DNA from: Chamaelirium japonicum
Taxonomy: Eukaryota > Streptophyta > Magnoliopsida > Liliales > Melanthiaceae
Length of the DNA stretch: 64,000 nucleotides
NCBI GenBank assembly: GCA_947650365.1
Contig: OX393552.1
Location: 21,691,512-21,755,511, forward strand
Direction of reading: 5' to 3'
Every line of letters begins with the position of its first letter. Positions within the stretch are counted from its first letter, which is position 1. Made by a program: the position numbers and the translations under genes. Under the pieces are notes generated by a model that saw nothing but the letters and a program-made list of their open reading frames with translations, searched no databases and was not told the origin of the DNA. Of the stretch, positions 60,721 to 64,000 are shown one piece after another.

Positions 60721-61400
60721 GCTGCCTCTTAACAGTTAAGTAATAATATGCTTGATTCACTTCTAATGATCTATGCATTATGATGTTGTACAAAGTAATA
60801 TTTTGCAACTTGGACTTGGTTCATATGAGATGTACAAACTAATATTATGCATTATGTTATTTTGGAATGTGGAACATAGTTTTGCGAGTTGCTTCTTAAC
60901 AATAGAGTTGTAATATACTTAATTTATTCCTTTTGTGTGAATTTGTTTTGACATGCTAGTTGTTCATATGAAAAATTATACATAGTAATATTTTAAAAAC
61001 CACTTAACAGTGGACAACTTACTTATCTTCCATGTTTGAGTACATCATGTCATAGACTACCCATTTGCAACTATTTACAATAAACAAATAAAACAGCCCT
61101 AACGAAAGGCTGTTGGACTTCTTTGCAGGCTATCCTGGGTGCGCAGTTTGAAACACCCTCTCAGCCAGCTTGGGCTCTTAGGCACCAACAGCCTTTCACC
61201 TGGTGGCCGGGTAAGGTCTATTTCTAACACATTCACCAAATCCATAACTTTGAGTTTAAAACACCATTTGAATATTTTGGACTAACATTATGAAACATCC
61301 TTTCTATCAGCTTGGACGCCCTAGGCTCCAATAGCCTTTCACCCAATTGCCGGGTAAGAACTGCTTACTTCTCTTTCCCTTTGGATGAATTATTCTCATA
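60690..61400. repeat. Two local direct duplications, otherwise unknown
   Basis: ttttggaatgtgga-cata occurs at about 60693 and 60860 (spacing near 168) and is followed in both by cttcttaaca-like words. A second pair, cag-cttggg-tcttaggc-ccaa-agcctttcacc with gccgggtaag, occurs at about 61161 and 61298. The origin is not recognised. Confidence 0.5.
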
Positions 61401-63240
61401 TGTAGCCAAATGTTTCATAGTTGTGTGCCGGATTTCTTACGTAGTTCATGATGGTGAGCTGATTTCTTACTGAAATTTGTTTTTGTTGTTGGATGATGTC
61501 ATATGGTGAGCCGATTGCTTGTTAGAGCAATTGCTACTTGTTAGAGCAATTCCACCACTTGAGTTTAAACCACCAAGTCCCTAATTTGTTTGAGGGCAGT
61601 TATAATACTATGTAGAACTATTATAAGAGAATCAAAACTTATAAGCTTCTCTTTGAGTGGAAAGGGACTTAGGAGCAACAAAATAAAACATTGCAAAAGA
61701 ATTGGCTGCACTTGGGGTTAGGTTCTGAGCCTGCACCAAAGAGAGGAGCTACATAAGAATCATCATCAATAAACAATGATGCCACCACAAAAACCAATTA
61801 GATCTTGGATCCCTCACTACCACAAAATTGATGAGCACACCATGTATAAGAACACCCATTTGCAACTAATTGTACTAAATTGGATCATACAAAGCTTCCT
61901 TAAGCATTATACTTAAACATAGTCCTTACACCAAAGTCATTCGATATAATATTTATTTAAACATTACATGCAATAGTGATAATATTAAAAAAAACGTTCA
62001 TAATTATCAACCAAATCTTAATGTCACGATGTATTGTTTGCAATATCGCTTATATCTTATCATCATGTCGGTGGTCTCAGGTGATTCCTCCTCCTTGGAA
62101 AAATGATTGTGTTTAGGTAAATATGCTTACTTTCGCACCATCCAAAATATAAACAACCCTGCATATGGATTAAATAATCAATAAAAATAAAAAATATAAA
62201 TTACGATAAATATACCACACTATATGCAAATCTTACTGTGGGTGGTTAACATTTATAATGAAACCATCCATGGTTTTTTTTTTTTCAGATTCTAGTTTTC
62301 GTACCACCAAGTATCCCAGATAATAACTAGGATATAATTTAAATGACGACATTCTGTCAAGTCGAATTTAAATAAGTTATTACCATGCAATATGACAATT
62401 CATTTAAATTTGTAGAGGCAAAACAAATTTTACACGTACAATACAACCATGATAGTAGTTCAAATACTAATTTAGGCAGCCTCAATTGTATTAAAAAGTA
62501 GAAAAGGGGGGTCATGTACCGGTTCAAATACTAATTTAGGCAGCCTTAATTACATTAAAAAGGAGAAAAAGGGAGTCATATAGTGGTTCAAATAGCTCTT
62601 CCATAGGTGCAACTAAAGTTTGTAAAAATTCGTTGGAGGCTTAGATTTGGATCATTTGAGACAACTCAGTTCAAATCAAATCCTCATTGGAATACAACAG
62701 TCATGGTATGATATTGGCTGGTCTAAAAGATTCATGAGTGCAAATAGGTCAAAGAAAACCAACTAATTCATATCGAAATCAATTTCCTGTACGTGACGCC
62801 TTAGAGACAATACATTGGCATAAAGAGTTTGAGAAATACAATAATTCAAAAAAAAACCATTGTTTTCTCACGGCAACTGATTTCCTATAACAATTCCTTA
62901 TATATAATGAAAAAAACCCCTAAAATTAAAAAAATTACCATAAAAAAACCAACCAAATATCTTTCTTGAAGACACAACAACAAATTTCCTTATCGCACCA
63001 TTGTATACAGACCCTAAACTATTTTCTCCTTTAGGGAAGCAACAATTGATCTGAGAAAATGAAAAAAAAAGAGAAGGAAAACCCTAACTTTGCTCTATAG
63101 TAAATCCTAAGCCCTCGCTCTCCTCCTTTTTTCTTCCCCTCAAAATCCTAGATTTCTCGCGTCATGAATCCGAAATTTTCCCTACTAAAATCCCCCATGA
63201 ATCGGTTAGCTCTGAAATTCTCCTTCTAGGTTAATCTCCA
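61401..63240. other. AT-rich intergenic with a 64-bp tandem pair
   Basis: A unit starting ttcaaatactaatttaggca occurs at about 62459 and 62523 in tandem with few differences. The rest is AT-rich, with no gene recognised. The last 250 bases become pyrimidine-rich, like a 5' leader. Confidence 0.5.
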
Positions 63241-63243
63241 TTG

Positions 63244-63247
<4 letters not shown>

Positions 63248-63277
<30 letters not shown>
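63248..63277. repeat. (GA)n microsatellite, 30 bp
   Basis: Pure alternating AG run directly before the ATG at 63288. Confidence 0.95.
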
Positions 63278-63278
<1 letters not shown>

Positions 63279-63287
63279 ACAAAGAGA

Positions 63288-63332
63288 ATGGTGTCTATCA
63301 ATGTCGATCAGGAATTGCATATCTCTCAACAG
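63288..63332 (+). CDS. Possible first coding exon of an unknown gene running off the right edge
   Basis: After a pyrimidine-rich leader and a GA run, ATG at 63288 opens MVSINVDQELHISQQ, followed by CAG/GTTCTT, a weak but possible splice donor. If unspliced, the frame ends after 44 codons. The leader composition and GA run resemble those of the two real genes here. No family is recognised and no downstream exon is visible. Confidence 0.2.
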
Positions 63333-64000
63333 GTTCTTTCATGGCATCAAAAGTTTTATTTTTTACTAAGTTTTTTAGCTGTTTTTTGTTCCCTTTATGA
63401 GTTGTTTCTATTGGCATTAAATTTCACTTGAAGGTTTCAGATTTTTCTTTGTTTTTCTTCCTTTTCTTCCCTTTGATCACATTTGTGCCCTTTGGGCATT
63501 AGGTTTTTGATGTTGTCATATATCTGATTCAAGTTTCTCAATAGGTTCTTTCATTGCATCAAAATTTTTATTGACATCAAAGATTTTAAGATCAGATCTT
63601 TAAGATCAGGTTCTTTCATTGCATCAAATTTTTTATTTCCGTCGTCTAAATTTGTTAATACTCCCGGGCACGGGCTTCGCTATATTTCTGAGATGTATTT
63701 ATTTAATTATTTCGGCTGCCATCTATCTTAGTAGATTACTCGCTCACCCTATCTTAGGGAGAACAATGTTACTCATGCGAGCATACCCCAAAAAATGTGG
63801 ACGTCTACGTCGAATGTATGCTTCCTCGTTGAGCATGGGCGTCTGCACAGAATGTTGCCATCCTCGAAATATTATCACGTCCCTAAAAAATATTATCATT
63901 ATTTTTAAATTATTATTTTCACCCTTAAAATATTGACTCCTCCCATAAAGTTTTGTCACGCCTTCGATTTTTTTTTTATGGCCCTTGAAATCTTTTACGT
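63333..64000. other. T-rich sequence with a thrice-repeated phrase
   Basis: ggttctttcat-gcatcaaaa-ttttta occurs at about 63332, 63543 and 63608 on the plus strand. If the exon above is real, this is its first intron. No other feature is seen. Confidence 0.4.

Overview
The window is nuclear DNA of a flowering plant. The signs are spliced genes of plant-only or plant-typical families (NETWORKED 1, TSO1/CXC), Ty1/copia and Ty3/gypsy Tat-type LTR elements, a TRIM, hAT- and Mutator-type MITEs, tRNA-derived SINEs and LINE pieces. The species cannot be named from the sequence alone.

Two host genes are well supported, both on the minus strand. (1) A NETWORKED 1 (NET1) actin-binding coiled-coil gene starts at 8381 and runs off the left edge. 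Three exons are visible, about 1,214 residues, and the 3' part is missing. (2) A TSO1-like CXC (tesmin/CPP) transcription-factor gene runs from 55502 to 29420. Its ten exons sum to 2,481 nt, 826 codons plus stop, with all phases agreeing. A third gene may start on the plus strand at 63288, but this is weak.

Layout: 1-8.4 kb NET1, with a 4.3 kb first intron holding a hAT-type MITE and an LTR remnant. 8.4-29 kb is an intergenic graveyard: an inverted repeat holding a hAT element, a copia-type LTR, a hAT MITE with a perfect 8-bp target duplication, two solo LTRs of about 2 kb with perfect 5-bp duplications (one inside a LINE 3' end), a Mutator-type hairpin MITE, a SINE, an unclassified repeat, an AT microsatellite, and a third 2 kb LTR carrying about 17 copies of a 65-bp minisatellite. 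29.4-55.5 kb is the TSO1-like gene. 55.7-64 kb holds MITE-like foldbacks, a truncated copia piece (LTR, leader, gag, protease) and AT-rich DNA.

The most striking arrangement is in TSO1-like intron 3 (32973-51370, 18.4 kb). A copia element (33803-50150, 5-bp duplication aaaat) sits there, and a Tat-lineage gypsy element (37157-49093, duplication gcatc) has landed in its reverse transcriptase region. The gypsy element carries an antisense ORF with its own TATA box. That ORF reads in the same direction as the host gene, so the nest could in principle supply an internal promoter. Both elements look young by LTR comparison, and both are broken. Exons and splice sites of the host gene look intact on either side.
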